64,000 nt of DNA from Skermanella mucosa (GTDB lineage Bacteria; Pseudomonadota; Alphaproteobacteria; Azospirillales; Azospirillaceae). The DNA lies in NCBI RefSeq assembly GCF_016765655.2, contig NZ_CP086107.1:248001-312000 (forward strand), given 5' to 3'. A program made the translations under genes and the position numbers. Shown here piece by piece: positions 44,804 to 53,366 of the stretch. The notes beneath the pieces are model-generated. The model had not been told where the DNA came from, made no database searches, and was given only the letters and a program-made list of their open reading frames with translations. The first letter of the stretch is position 1; every line of letters begins with the position of its first letter.

Positions 44804-44971
44804 GCGGTTCCGGCGTCCAGGTGAACGGAAGACCGGTGCCCCATCTGGCGCCATGGTTCGATGGCGCATCGCTCCCGCATCGGTCGAGTGATGCATGGGG
44901 ACCAGATTGTTCGCGGCGGCGCCGCGACAGCGGCGATCCGTCGAGCGATACAGCATAGCCACGAGAACCTG

Positions 44972-44999
44972 GGCGGGAGGCCCTGAAGGGCCTCCCGCC
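44972..44999. repeat. 12-bp hairpin with TGAA loop
   Basis: GGCGGGAGGCCC (44972-44983), TGAA, GGGCCTCCCGCC (44988-44999). It is perfect and symmetric, so it would form in RNA from either strand. No T tract follows on either side. It may be a transcript end or processing site. Confidence 0.6.
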
Positions 45000-45299
45000 T
45001 GCGACCACGGCTGCCGGGCGTGGATGAACGGGTTCCCGACGGTTCAACCTCGATCCATTCCACGGAACAGGGGACCCGAAGACTCATCAAGTGTCCGAAA
45101 GGCCACCCCGGGGCCATGGGCGATCACCAGATCGAGTGATCGCGCTTCCCGACATACTCTATTTGAGATGATCCAAAGGCAATTATGAAACATACGCTTC
45201 AATTTGTTGTAAGCAGACTAGAAAAGAGCGAAAACCAGCATGGTCAATGCAAAGTTTGAAAAGAAACATAAGAAACGAAACGAATGAAGGAGATGCAAA

Positions 45300-46844
45300 A
45301 TGCATGTTCTTGTCGCCTCTTTCATCCTGGCATTCGCAGTCTTTGTTCCTCCCTCGATGGCTCAGCAACAACAGCAGGACAGGCAACCGAATATCCTCGT
45401 GATATGGGGCGACGATATCGGCTGGTACAATATCAGCGCGTTCAACTTGGGCGTGATGGGGTACAAGACGCCCAACATCGACCGGATCGCCCGTGAAGGT
45501 GCGCTGTTCACCGACTGGTACGGACAGCAGAGCTGCACGGCCGGGCGCGCGGCGTTCATCACGGGGCAAGCGCCGGTTCGCACGGGGTTGACCAAGGTCG
45601 GCCTCCCCGGTGCGGAGATCGGGCTGAGGATGGAAGATCCAACGCTTGCCGGGCTGCTCAAGAGCCGCGGCTACATGACCGCCCAGTACGGCAAGAACCA
45701 CCTGGGCGACCGTGACGAACACATGCCGACGAACCACGGTTTCGACGAGTTCTTCGGCAATCTCTACCACCTCAACGCCGAGGAGGAACCGGAGAACGAG
45801 GACTATCCCAAGGATCCGGCTTTCAAGAAACAATACGGGCCGCGCGGCGTCATCAGGGCGACCGCGGGCGGCACCATCGAGGATACCGGCCCGCTGACGC
45901 GCAAGCGGATGGAAACCGTGGACGAGGAAGTGACGGCTGGCGCCCTGGACTTCCTGGATCGGGCGACCACGGCGGGCAAGCCCTTTTTCCTCTGGTGGAA
46001 TTCCACGCGGATGCACGTCTTTACCCGTCTGAAGCCTGAATCCCGTGGCAGGACGGGGATCGGCATCTATCCGGACGGCATGGTCGAGCATGACGGGCAC
46101 GTCGGGCAGTTGCTGAAGAAGCTCGACGATCTGGGCATCGCCGACAACACCATCGTGATGTATTCGACCGACAACGGCGCCGAGGTCATGAGCTGGCCTG
46201 ACGGCGGCACGACGCCGTTCCGCGGCGAGAAGAACACCCAGTGGGAAGGCGGCTATCGCGTACCGACCCTGATCCGGTGGCCCGGCGTGATCGAGCCCGG
46301 CACCATCCACAACGATGTCTTTTCCCACGAGGACATGCTGCCCACGCTTGTGGCGGCTGCCGGCAATCCGAACATCAAGGAAGAACTGCTGAGGGGGTAT
46401 TCGGCGATCGGGCGCGATTACAAGGTGCATCTCGACGGCTACAACCTGCTGCCCTACTTGCGGGGCGAGGTCCGGGAAGCGCCGCGCAAGGAGTTCCTGT
46501 ACTGGACCGACGGCGGGGATCTGGCGGCGCTTCGCTACGATCAGTGGAAGTTGCACTTCCTGGAACAGCGAGCCGAGGGTTTCGATGTGTGGCAGGAACC
46601 GTTCGTCCAGCTCCGCGTACCGAAGCTGTTCACGCTGCGCGGCGACCCGTTCGAGCGGGCCGATGAGGAGGGCATGGACTATGTCCGCTGGAGGTTCGAG
46701 CGCATCTTCGCGCTGGTGCCGGCCCAGGCCTACGTCGCGAACTGGCTCCAGAGCTTCAAGGAATTCCCGCCCCGGCAGAAGGCGGCGAGCTTCAGCATCG
46801 ATCAGGTCATGGCCCGATTGGTCACCAACACATCCGGAAACTGA
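45300..46844 (+). CDS. exported arylsulfatase (Cys-type)
   Basis: A 514-residue sulfatase. AAGGAG lies seven bases before ATG 45300. A signal peptide ends near residue 21 (PPSMAQQQQQ). The modification motif is SCTAGRAAFITG with C79, which must be converted to formylglycine. Metal and sulfate ligands are in VIWGDDIGW, KNHLGDR and STDNGAE. The closest type is the arylsulfatase A group (TPNIDRIAREG). It is the first gene of an operon that also encodes a formylglycine-generating enzyme with its own signal peptide. Organic sulfate esters are the expected substrate. Confidence 0.94.
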   Translation: MHVLVASFILAFAVFVPPSMAQQQQQDRQPNILVIWGDDIGWYNISAFNLGVMGYKTPNIDRIAREGALFTDWYGQQSCTAGRAAFITGQAPVRTGLTKVGLPGAEIGLRMEDPTLAGLLKSRGYMTAQYGKNHLGDRDEHMPTNHGFDEFFGNLYHLNAEEEPENEDYPKDPAFKKQYGPRGVIRATAGGTIEDTGPLTRKRMETVDEEVTAGALDFLDRATTAGKPFFLWWNSTRMHVFTRLKPESRGRTGIGIYPDGMVEHDGHVGQLLKKLDDLGIADNTIVMYSTDNGAEVMSWPDGGTTPFRGEKNTQWEGGYRVPTLIRWPGVIEPGTIHNDVFSHEDMLPTLVAAAGNPNIKEELLRGYSAIGRDYKVHLDGYNLLPYLRGEVREAPRKEFLYWTDGGDLAALRYDQWKLHFLEQRAEGFDVWQEPFVQLRVPKLFTLRGDPFERADEEGMDYVRWRFERIFALVPAQAYVANWLQSFKEFPPRQKAASFSIDQVMARLVTNTSGN

Positions 46845-46915
46845 TCTTGCCGCCGGTGGGCGGCTCCGGCCGTCCATCGAGCTGGATCGATCCGTTCCAC
46901 GGGAGAGAAACGGCT

Positions 46916-47920
46916 ATGCGTGCCGAGACGCGTGATTCATCCGGCCTTCGGCTGATCGCGGTGGTCGCGATCCTGTGCCTGTTTCAGGTTGGCCATGCCT
47001 CGGCCGACCCTCTTCCATCCTGGAGGGATGGCGCCGGCAAGTCGGCGATCCTCGAGTTCGTTGCCGCCGTCACCGCCGAGGGCGGACCGGATTTCGTGGC
47101 GCCGGCCGAGCGGGTCGCGGTGTTCGACAATGACGGGACGCTGTGGGTGGAGCAGCCCTACTATGCCCAACTTCAGTTCGCCCTTGACCGCGTCGGCATC
47201 CTGGCCCCGGAGCATCCGGAGTGGAAAACGGATCAACCCTTCAAGGCTGTTCTTGAGAACGATACCGCGGCCCTCCTGGCGGCTGGAGAGAGGGGACTGC
47301 TCGATCTCCTCATGGCGACGCATGCCGGAAACACCACCGACGAGTTCGCCGCTCTCGTGGCCGATTGGATTTCACGGGCGCGGCACGGGCGCTTCGATCG
47401 GCGCTTCACCGAACTGGTCTATCAGCCGATGCTGGAGGTGCTGAGGCTGCTCGAGGAGAACGGCTTCCAGAGCTTCATCGTTTCCGGAGGCGGCATCGAG
47501 TTCATGAGGCCCTGGGTCGAGCATGTCTATGGTCTGCCCCGCGAGCGTGTCATCGGGTCGAGTATCGTCACGGAATTCCGCGTGCGGGACGGCAAGCCTG
47601 TCCTGGTGCGGCTGCCGCAGGTGGACTTCATCGACGACAAGGCGGGCAAGCCGGTGGCCATCCAGAAGTTCATCGGCCGCCGGCCGATCGCCGTGTTCGG
47701 GAATTCCGACGGCGATCTCCAGATGCTGCAATGGGGCACGTCGGGAGATGGCCGCCGGCTCGGCGTGATCATCCGCCATGACGACGCCGGACGGGAATAC
47801 AGCTACGATCGCGACAGCCATGTGGGTCGCCTCGACAAGGCGCTGGATGCCGCGGGTCCGGCGAACTGGCTGGTCGTCTCCATGCGGCGCGACTGGGAGC
47901 GCGTGTTTCCATGGGAGTAA
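46916..47920 (+). CDS. exported HAD-superfamily phosphatase
   Basis: A 334-residue haloacid-dehalogenase-type enzyme starting at ATG 46916 (GGGAGA nine bases upstream). The leader (LRLIAVVAILCLFQVGHASADP) directs export. Motif I is VFDNDGTLW (nucleophile aspartate), motif II is FIVSGGG and motif IV is FGNSDGDLQML. The lysine of motif III is probably in DDKAGKPVAIQKF. It overlaps the next gene by ten bases and follows the sulfatase by 71 bp. A phosphatase between a sulfatase and its activator suggests joint scavenging of organic sulfate and phosphate, but its substrate is unknown. Confidence 0.88.
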   Translation: MRAETRDSSGLRLIAVVAILCLFQVGHASADPLPSWRDGAGKSAILEFVAAVTAEGGPDFVAPAERVAVFDNDGTLWVEQPYYAQLQFALDRVGILAPEHPEWKTDQPFKAVLENDTAALLAAGERGLLDLLMATHAGNTTDEFAALVADWISRARHGRFDRRFTELVYQPMLEVLRLLEENGFQSFIVSGGGIEFMRPWVEHVYGLPRERVIGSSIVTEFRVRDGKPVLVRLPQVDFIDDKAGKPVAIQKFIGRRPIAVFGNSDGDLQMLQWGTSGDGRRLGVIIRHDDAGREYSYDRDSHVGRLDKALDAAGPANWLVVSMRRDWERVFPWE

Positions 47921-48945
47921 GCAAGGCGATCCGGCACGCGGCCGTCGCTCTTGGCTCGATCCTCGCCAGTGCCGCAGCGCAGGCTGATCGGCTCTGCGAC
48001 GGCTACGGCGGCCTGCCGCCCGGTCCGGACTCCCTGGCGGGAATGGTCCGCATCGAAGGTGGCGCCTTCACCATGGGTGACGACGATGAACGGCCGGAGG
48101 AGCGCAGGGCGCATCCGGTGACCGTATCGAGTTTCTGGATCGACCGGCATGAAGTGACGAACGCGCAGTTCCGGCGGTTCGTCGCCGCGACCGGCTACGT
48201 CACGATGGCGGAGCGGGGGCTCGATCCGAAGGACAGCCCGGGGATCCCGGCGGAGCTTCTGGAGCCCGGATCGATCGTGTTCCACAGCCCGGAAGACTTG
48301 CGCGATCTGGCGGATGTCAGGCAGTGGTGGCGCTATGCGCGCGGGGCGAACTGGCGCGCGCCCTTGGGGCCGGGAAGCGAGATCGTCGGCAAGAACAATC
48401 ATCCCGTCATACATGTCGCCTATCAGGATGCCTTGGCCTATGCGCACTGGTTGGGCCACGACCTGCCGACTGAGGCGGAGTGGGAATTCGCGGCCCGCGG
48501 CGGGCTCGACGGCGCCACCTACAGCTGGGGGGACCGGTACTTCGACCCGGCGTCGGGATGGAAAGCCAATACGTGGCAGGGCCTGTTCCCGGTCAAGGAC
48601 AGTGCGGACGACGGCTATCACGGTACCGCGCCCGTCGGATGCTTCGGTCCCAACGGGTACGGCTTGTTCGACATGGCCGGCAATGTCTGGGAGTATACGA
48701 AGGACTGGTATGTCCCGGGCCATCCGGCCGACGCGGCGACCGATCCGGGCGGCCCGAGCGAGTCCGCTGCGGCACGGCATGCCGGAGCGGCCGGTCCTTC
48801 GGTGGTCATCAAAGGCGGATCATGGCTGTGCGCGCAGAATTTCTGCGCCCGCTACCGGCCGAGCGCCCGCCAGCCGCAGGAGTTGAGCCTGGGGGCAAGC
48901 CATCTGGGCTTCCGCACCGTGCACCACGCCCCGGATCGCCCCTGA
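47911..48945 (+). CDS. formylglycine-generating enzyme family protein with signal peptide
   Basis: A 344-residue FGE/SUMF1-domain protein. The leader ends near residue 25 (SAAAQAD). The FGE fold begins at MVRIEGGAFTMGDDDE and includes HEVTNAQFRRFV, WRAPLGPGSE, NHPVIHVAYQDALAYAHWLG and LPTEAEWEFAARGG. The paired active-site cysteines are both present as C307 and C312 in KGGSWLCAQNFCARYR, so it should be a true copper-dependent sulfatase activator. Export to the periplasm is unusual, and it matches the exported, cysteine-type sulfatase at the head of the operon. Confidence 0.93.
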   Translation: MGVSKAIRHAAVALGSILASAAAQADRLCDGYGGLPPGPDSLAGMVRIEGGAFTMGDDDERPEERRAHPVTVSSFWIDRHEVTNAQFRRFVAATGYVTMAERGLDPKDSPGIPAELLEPGSIVFHSPEDLRDLADVRQWWRYARGANWRAPLGPGSEIVGKNNHPVIHVAYQDALAYAHWLGHDLPTEAEWEFAARGGLDGATYSWGDRYFDPASGWKANTWQGLFPVKDSADDGYHGTAPVGCFGPNGYGLFDMAGNVWEYTKDWYVPGHPADAATDPGGPSESAAARHAGAAGPSVVIKGGSWLCAQNFCARYRPSARQPQELSLGASHLGFRTVHHAPDRP

Positions 48946-49005
48946 AGTCCGAGGCTGCGCGATCCGGAGGCGTTCGGGCCGGGTGGCCCCGGGCGGAAGG
49001 CGCCT

Positions 49006-49782
49006 TCAGAAACGCATGACCAATCCCACCAGCGGACCGTACTGGCTGACATCGACATCGACCCGATCCGCCGAATAGCGGATGGAAAGATAGCGGAACC
49101 CCGCATTGGCGCTGATCCGCTCGGAGATCGCGTATTCCACGCCGGCGAAGATCTGCCAGGTGAACTCCGATCCGATCCCGAACCCGCCGATTTCGGCGAT
49201 TCCGCTCACCGTCCACGTCTCGGACAAGGGCAGCCGCCCGCGCACGCCGATCACCGGATCCCACCAGCTGACGTCGAGATCGGCCCCGGCCGTCGCTCCC
49301 TCCAGGGCGCTGCTCGTCGCCGTCACGTCGGTGCTCATCCACACGTACCTGACGCCGGCGAAAGGCTCGATCAGCCTGCCCCGGTCCACATAGGCATGGT
49401 ATCCGAACGCCGTCGTGGTGAGCAGCATCTTCGTATCGACATCGACCGACACCGACGGGTTGCCGCGGACCGAGCCGTCGTTGCCCAGTTTCGAATAGAC
49501 GGTGTCGTTGAGCAGCGCGAAGCGTCCGTAAGTGATTTCCCCGGCCCCCATCACGCCGAAATCCAGGGATTCGAGAAGGTCTCCCCGGCTGATCGAGGTC
49601 TCGACGGTCCGCCCGCCGGCCGCCGAAGAGAACTCGCCGTCGATCCTCGGCAGCCAGACATACAGGGCCGCGGAGCCGCCGAACTCCTCCGCCCGGGCGC
49701 CGCCGGTTCCCGACAGGAGGGCGGCGGCCGCGGCGGTCGCTATGGCAAGGACACGTGCCGAACTTAAGGCGGCTGATCGCAT
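49006..49782 (-). CDS. outer-membrane beta-barrel protein
   Basis: A 258-residue protein from ATG 49782, with GGGAGAAG upstream. A signal peptide ends near residue 32 (GGARAEEF). The rest alternates hydrophobic and polar residues in beta-hairpin spacing (GSAALYVWLPRIDGEF, AFGYHAYVDRGRLIEPFAG, VRYVWMSTDVTA) and ends in F (VGLVMRF), the outer-membrane insertion signal. It lies between the two sulfatase loci and 53 bp downstream of the second sulfatase, on the same strand. It may be a pore for sulfated compounds. Confidence 0.82.
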   Translation of the reverse strand: MRSAALSSARVLAIATAAAAALLSGTGGARAEEFGGSAALYVWLPRIDGEFSSAAGGRTVETSISRGDLLESLDFGVMGAGEITYGRFALLNDTVYSKLGNDGSVRGNPSVSVDVDTKMLLTTTAFGYHAYVDRGRLIEPFAGVRYVWMSTDVTATSSALEGATAGADLDVSWWDPVIGVRGRLPLSETWTVSGIAEIGGFGIGSEFTWQIFAGVEYAISERISANAGFRYLSIRYSADRVDVDVSQYGPLVGLVMRF

Positions 49783-49835
49783 TGGCTTCTCCCGTCGGGC
49801 TCCGATTGCACGGGGCGCTGCCGTCGCGTCCATTC

Positions 49836-51626
49836 TTACATGTCCACGCGGTCGATGGCCCAGTCCACCAGCGGAATGTTCGGCAGCTCCCTTCCGTCAT
49901 CGACGCCGATCTCGGTCCGGATGATCGTGTTCAGCCTGGCATTCATCGCGAGGATGAGATCCTTGTTCGCCGCCCTGTCCCTGGCGAGATTGTCGGTCTC
50001 GGAAGGATCCCGTTCCAGGTCGAACAGCTCGACATCGTTGTGGTCGTAGAGCTGGTCGACGGTGGTCGGCTCGTTGTGCTCGGTCGGCGCGAAATAGCGG
50101 CTGAACTTGTAGCGGCCGTCGAAGACGGTGCGCAGGCTGCCCCGTTTCTTCAAGTCGGGCAGGTATCGCTGGCGGGCCAGTTCGATGAGCACGTTCTTGC
50201 CGGCGGCCCTGGCCGCGGCGTTGCGCTCCATGATGCCCGCGTCGTTGAGGGCGAGGCCGCTGTAGGTGAACAGGACGGCATCCCGGACGGCGTGGACTCC
50301 AGCCGAAGCCGGACCGGCCAGGAGAGGCGAAAGATCCTTGCCCGGCAGGTCGCGCCCGGCCAGTTCCCCCACGCCTCCGGACGGAACGCCGGCCATGGAA
50401 AGCAGCGTCGGCACCATGTCGATGTGCGACGACAGCGCGCGGCAGTCCTGCCCGCCGCCGACGTCGGGGTGGATCAGGTAGAACGGCAGGTGGATGGCCT
50501 CCTGGTAGGCGAAGGGACCCTTTCCGCGCATCCCGTGCGCGCCCGCCGCCTCGCCATGGTCGGTGGTGTAGATGACGATCGTGCGGTCCGCCAGACCAAG
50601 ATCGTCAAGCTCGCCGAGCACCCGCGCGAGCTGGGCATCCACGCCGCGCGTGCAGTTGACGTAGTAGTCGTTGAACCGGTGCCAGCGCTCCTCTTCCATG
50701 GGCACCTCGCCCAGGATATGGCGCCAGGCTTTCATGAACTCCCCATGGGCCTTCGGACGGCCCGGCGCGTCGAGCGGCTCCCTGAGGCTCGCCGGCAGCG
50801 GCTGATCCCAGCTTTTCCTGTAGAGGGGGTGGTCGGGCGCCCGCGCCGCCCGCATCATCAGGCCGCCGGGGTCCTGGACCCGCTCGCCCGGCAGGTCGGT
50901 ATTGAAATACATGACGTCGTGGGGGTTGACCAGGCTGACGAACAGGCACCACGGCTTTCCGTCGTCCGACAGCGGGCGGCCGTTGCGGCGCAGCCAGGTC
51001 ACCGCGCTCCCGGAAATCAGGTGGTCGAACTGGTATCCGCCGAGCGTGTGCCCGATGATGTCGCCGGGGCCGTTGTAGTCGGCGAAGCCGTACCGCTCCA
51101 TTTCGCCGGTGAAAAGAAGGTCCGGATCCTTGCTGTCGAATTCCTTGTTGAGATGCCATTTGCCCTTGTAGGCGGTGTAGTACCCGGCCTTGCGCAGCAT
51201 ATGGCCGATGGTCTGGACGCCAGGCGGAAACCCTTTGATCCAGGGCACGTCGCAATTCTCGAACATGCCGTTGTTCGGGGTCGTGAGACCGGTCATGAGA
51301 ACGCTGCGCGACGAGGTGCACATGGTCGCCGGGCAGTAATGGGCGTGGAACGTGACTCCCTTGCGCCGCAGCGTTTCCTGTCCGGGCAGGCTCAGCCCGG
51401 CCGGCCACGAGGAACGGTACCGCTCCTGGTCCGAAAACAGGAAGAGCATGTTCGGCCGGCTCCCGGCGGGGCCCCGCGCCGGGCGCGGCGCTTCGTCGGC
51501 CAGCGCGACCCGCGCCGGCCCCAACCCCGAGGAAGCCGCCGCGGCACCCGCCGCCAAGCCGAAGAAGCCGCGCCTGGAAACCGGGACGGCGCTTGCCGGG
51601 GCCGAGGCGTCTGGATGTCGCGTCAC
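49836..51626 (-). CDS. Tat-exported sulfatase, coupled to an AraC regulator
   Basis: A 596-residue sulfatase from GTG 51626 (GGAGGG six bases upstream). The leader has a twin arginine (SRRGFFGLAAGAAAAS) and points to Tat export. The modification cysteine is C103 in YCPATMCTSSRSVLMTG; the third position is serine instead of the usual proline or alanine. Metal ligands are in LFSDQER, KGKWHLN and YTTDHGEAAGAHG. The start overlaps the stop of the upstream araC-type gene as GTGA. Because Tat substrates fold in the cytoplasm, it needs formylglycine made before export. Confidence 0.92.
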   Translation of the reverse strand: MTRHPDASAPASAVPVSRRGFFGLAAGAAAASSGLGPARVALADEAPRPARGPAGSRPNMLFLFSDQERYRSSWPAGLSLPGQETLRRKGVTFHAHYCPATMCTSSRSVLMTGLTTPNNGMFENCDVPWIKGFPPGVQTIGHMLRKAGYYTAYKGKWHLNKEFDSKDPDLLFTGEMERYGFADYNGPGDIIGHTLGGYQFDHLISGSAVTWLRRNGRPLSDDGKPWCLFVSLVNPHDVMYFNTDLPGERVQDPGGLMMRAARAPDHPLYRKSWDQPLPASLREPLDAPGRPKAHGEFMKAWRHILGEVPMEEERWHRFNDYYVNCTRGVDAQLARVLGELDDLGLADRTIVIYTTDHGEAAGAHGMRGKGPFAYQEAIHLPFYLIHPDVGGGQDCRALSSHIDMVPTLLSMAGVPSGGVGELAGRDLPGKDLSPLLAGPASAGVHAVRDAVLFTYSGLALNDAGIMERNAAARAAGKNVLIELARQRYLPDLKKRGSLRTVFDGRYKFSRYFAPTEHNEPTTVDQLYDHNDVELFDLERDPSETDNLARDRAANKDLILAMNARLNTIIRTEIGVDDGRELPNIPLVDWAIDRVDM

Positions 51627-52732
51627 GTCGTTCCCTCCGTCGTATCGGCGTCGTCGGCCGATCTTCGTTTGGAAACAATCATATCCAGGCGCCGACTCTG
51701 CCGGCTGTGCGGAATTGGCACGTCGTTCGACCGGCCGGAGCCGTCGGCATCCCGGCTTCCGGTCTTCCGTTTCCACAAGGTATCGCTGGGTTTCTCTCCG
51801 AACAGCCTGCGGTACTCGACGGCGAAGCGGCCGAGCTGGAAGAATCCCCAGGATACGGCTATGTCGGTCACGGTGCGGTCGGCCGGATCGGCGGCGGACA
51901 GGGCGCGCCTGACATGGTGCAGCCGCGCGACGCGCATGTAGGCCTTCGGCGTCACGCCGTACAGTTCCAGGAAGCCCTGGTCGAGGGTTCGCCAGTTGAC
52001 GTCCAGCAGCTCGCACAGTCGCCTGATGCTCACCGGCTGGTCCGTCACGGCCCGCAAGTAGGCCGCCGCGTCCCGGGCCAGGTGATGGCGGTGCGGAAGG
52101 ACGACGCGCTGCGGATCCATCACAGCCGAAGCCAGCAGTTCCGACAGGATCTTGTCGGTCGCCAGGGCCGCGATCCGCGGTGACGCGAGGTAACACGACT
52201 GCTCATGCAGGACCGCGAGCATGGCCTTCAGCCGCTGCACGAGGACGAGGCCCTGATCGATGCCGGACAGGGCCAGCATGTAGGCCGCGCCGGGTGCCAG
52301 CTCCCGTCCCCACATGGCGTTCGCGTGGCGCTGAAAGACCGTCCGATCGATAGTCAGCACCAGGGCCGCCGTCGGCATCACCGAGGCGAACTCGAACTCC
52401 ACCGCGGACTGGACCAGCGGAATGCGGGCGGGCGCCACCGGACGTCCGCGGAACCGGACCGGGGCGGGATCGCCGTCGACCAAGCCGATACAGACGCTTT
52501 CCGGGGCTCCCTCTCCCCGGATCAGCACTCCCGTCGACCAGTGGCTCGCGTCCAGCCTCAGCCCTTCGGTCTCCACGAAGAGGTGCTGCCCGCTTCCGGG
52601 GCCGGGCGAGATCTGGAAGCATTCCTGCGTCCAATCGCGCAGCACCCTGTCCATCATCGACTGCGCGTCGTCGAACCGTGCCCGGCCCGTCCGGCCGGCA
52701 AGGATCTTCGCATCACCGGGCGTTCTTCGCAT
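51623..52732 (-). CDS. AraC-family transcriptional regulator
   Basis: A 369-residue regulator. The first 240 residues form a ligand/dimer domain of the AraC-ligand-binding-like type. The two helix-turn-helix motifs of the AraC domain follow (SIRRLCELLDVNWRTLDQGFLELYGVTP, then TVTDIAVSWGFFQLGRFAVEYRRLFGEKPS). The last 60 residues are basic and low-complexity. Its stop overlaps the sulfatase start (GTGA), so it is probably the local activator of the sulfatase-barrel unit. Confidence 0.92.
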   Translation of the reverse strand: MRRTPGDAKILAGRTGRARFDDAQSMMDRVLRDWTQECFQISPGPGSGQHLFVETEGLRLDASHWSTGVLIRGEGAPESVCIGLVDGDPAPVRFRGRPVAPARIPLVQSAVEFEFASVMPTAALVLTIDRTVFQRHANAMWGRELAPGAAYMLALSGIDQGLVLVQRLKAMLAVLHEQSCYLASPRIAALATDKILSELLASAVMDPQRVVLPHRHHLARDAAAYLRAVTDQPVSIRRLCELLDVNWRTLDQGFLELYGVTPKAYMRVARLHHVRRALSAADPADRTVTDIAVSWGFFQLGRFAVEYRRLFGEKPSDTLWKRKTGSRDADGSGRSNDVPIPHSRQSRRLDMIVSKRRSADDADTTEGTT

Positions 52733-52928
52733 CTTCCGGCCTCAAGAAAGATGTCCAGGCCCAAGGATGCATCCAGACGCTTCCCCTGCACACGATCCTT
52801 TCGGCGAATAGACCGTGTCCCGCCCCGTGACGCAGGGGAGCCCGGTGCGAAGCCGGTGCTCCGATCCCGCGTGGCATGATGATCAAAGGATGAGGTATGG
52901 GAGGTCCCCAGCTTCTTCCCTTTCGTGT

Positions 52929-53120
52929 CTAGGCTGATCCGGTGGACCGCCCGACCGGGAGGAGAGCCGCCAGCAGGAACGGCAGGAAGAAGGCCTTCTG
53001 GTCGATATCCACCGGGATTTCCGGGATCATCTCCAGCGGAATCAGCGACAGGAAAAATATCACCGCCGTGACTCCGGTAATGACAATGAACTGCGAAAAG
53101 GACAGGTGATCCCGCCGCAT
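52929..53120 (-). CDS. small two-helix membrane protein
   Basis: A 63-residue frame: basic N terminus (MRRDHLSFSQF), a hydrophobic helix (IVITGVTAVIFFLSLIPL), a short acidic loop (EMIPEIPVDIDQK) and a second helix (FFLPFLLAALLPV). GGGAAAC precedes the ATG. Composition and topology look like a real small membrane protein. No family recognised. Confidence 0.5.
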   Translation of the reverse strand: MRRDHLSFSQFIVITGVTAVIFFLSLIPLEMIPEIPVDIDQKAFFLPFLLAALLPVGRSTGSA

Positions 53121-53211
53121 GGATGTTTCCCAATTCGTCCAGGTATTTGATTGTGGATCGCTTCAGCAATTCGACATCGGACGAGGCTTGCGGTTCCATG
53201 ATGCTTTTATG

Positions 53212-53229
53212 ACGCCAAATACTTGGCGT
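53212..53229. promoter_or_regulatory. perfect hairpin ACGCCAA-N4-TTGGCGT
   Basis: Seven-base arms with an ATAC loop, in a low-GC patch between the small membrane protein and the fasciclin gene. It may be an operator for the divergent genes or an RNA hairpin. Confidence 0.4.
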
Positions 53230-53366
53230 GAAGAAGTAAATAAACTGCGGAGGCACCGGCGCGGATGGGTGCGCCGATCCGGCATGAAGGTATCGGGGAA
53301 CCGACCGGGCCGACCATGGTTGCCAAGGCACAGGCATTCCCAAGAGGTCGAAGCGACCGGCAGCCG

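Larger units (their letters stand above)
44754..45299. other. intergenic region with two strong hairpins
   Basis: 546 bp. It holds two GC-rich hairpins (44770-44803 and 44972-44999), then becomes AT-rich just before the sulfatase operon, where the promoter must lie (45180-45295). No gene is recognised. Confidence 0.5.
52733..53366. other. intergenic region with one small membrane protein
   Basis: 634 bp between the AraC gene and the fasciclin gene. It holds a 63-residue minus-strand gene candidate (52929-53120) and a hairpin ACGCCAA-ATAC-TTGGCGT at 53212-53229. The rest shows nothing recognisable. Confidence 0.45.
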
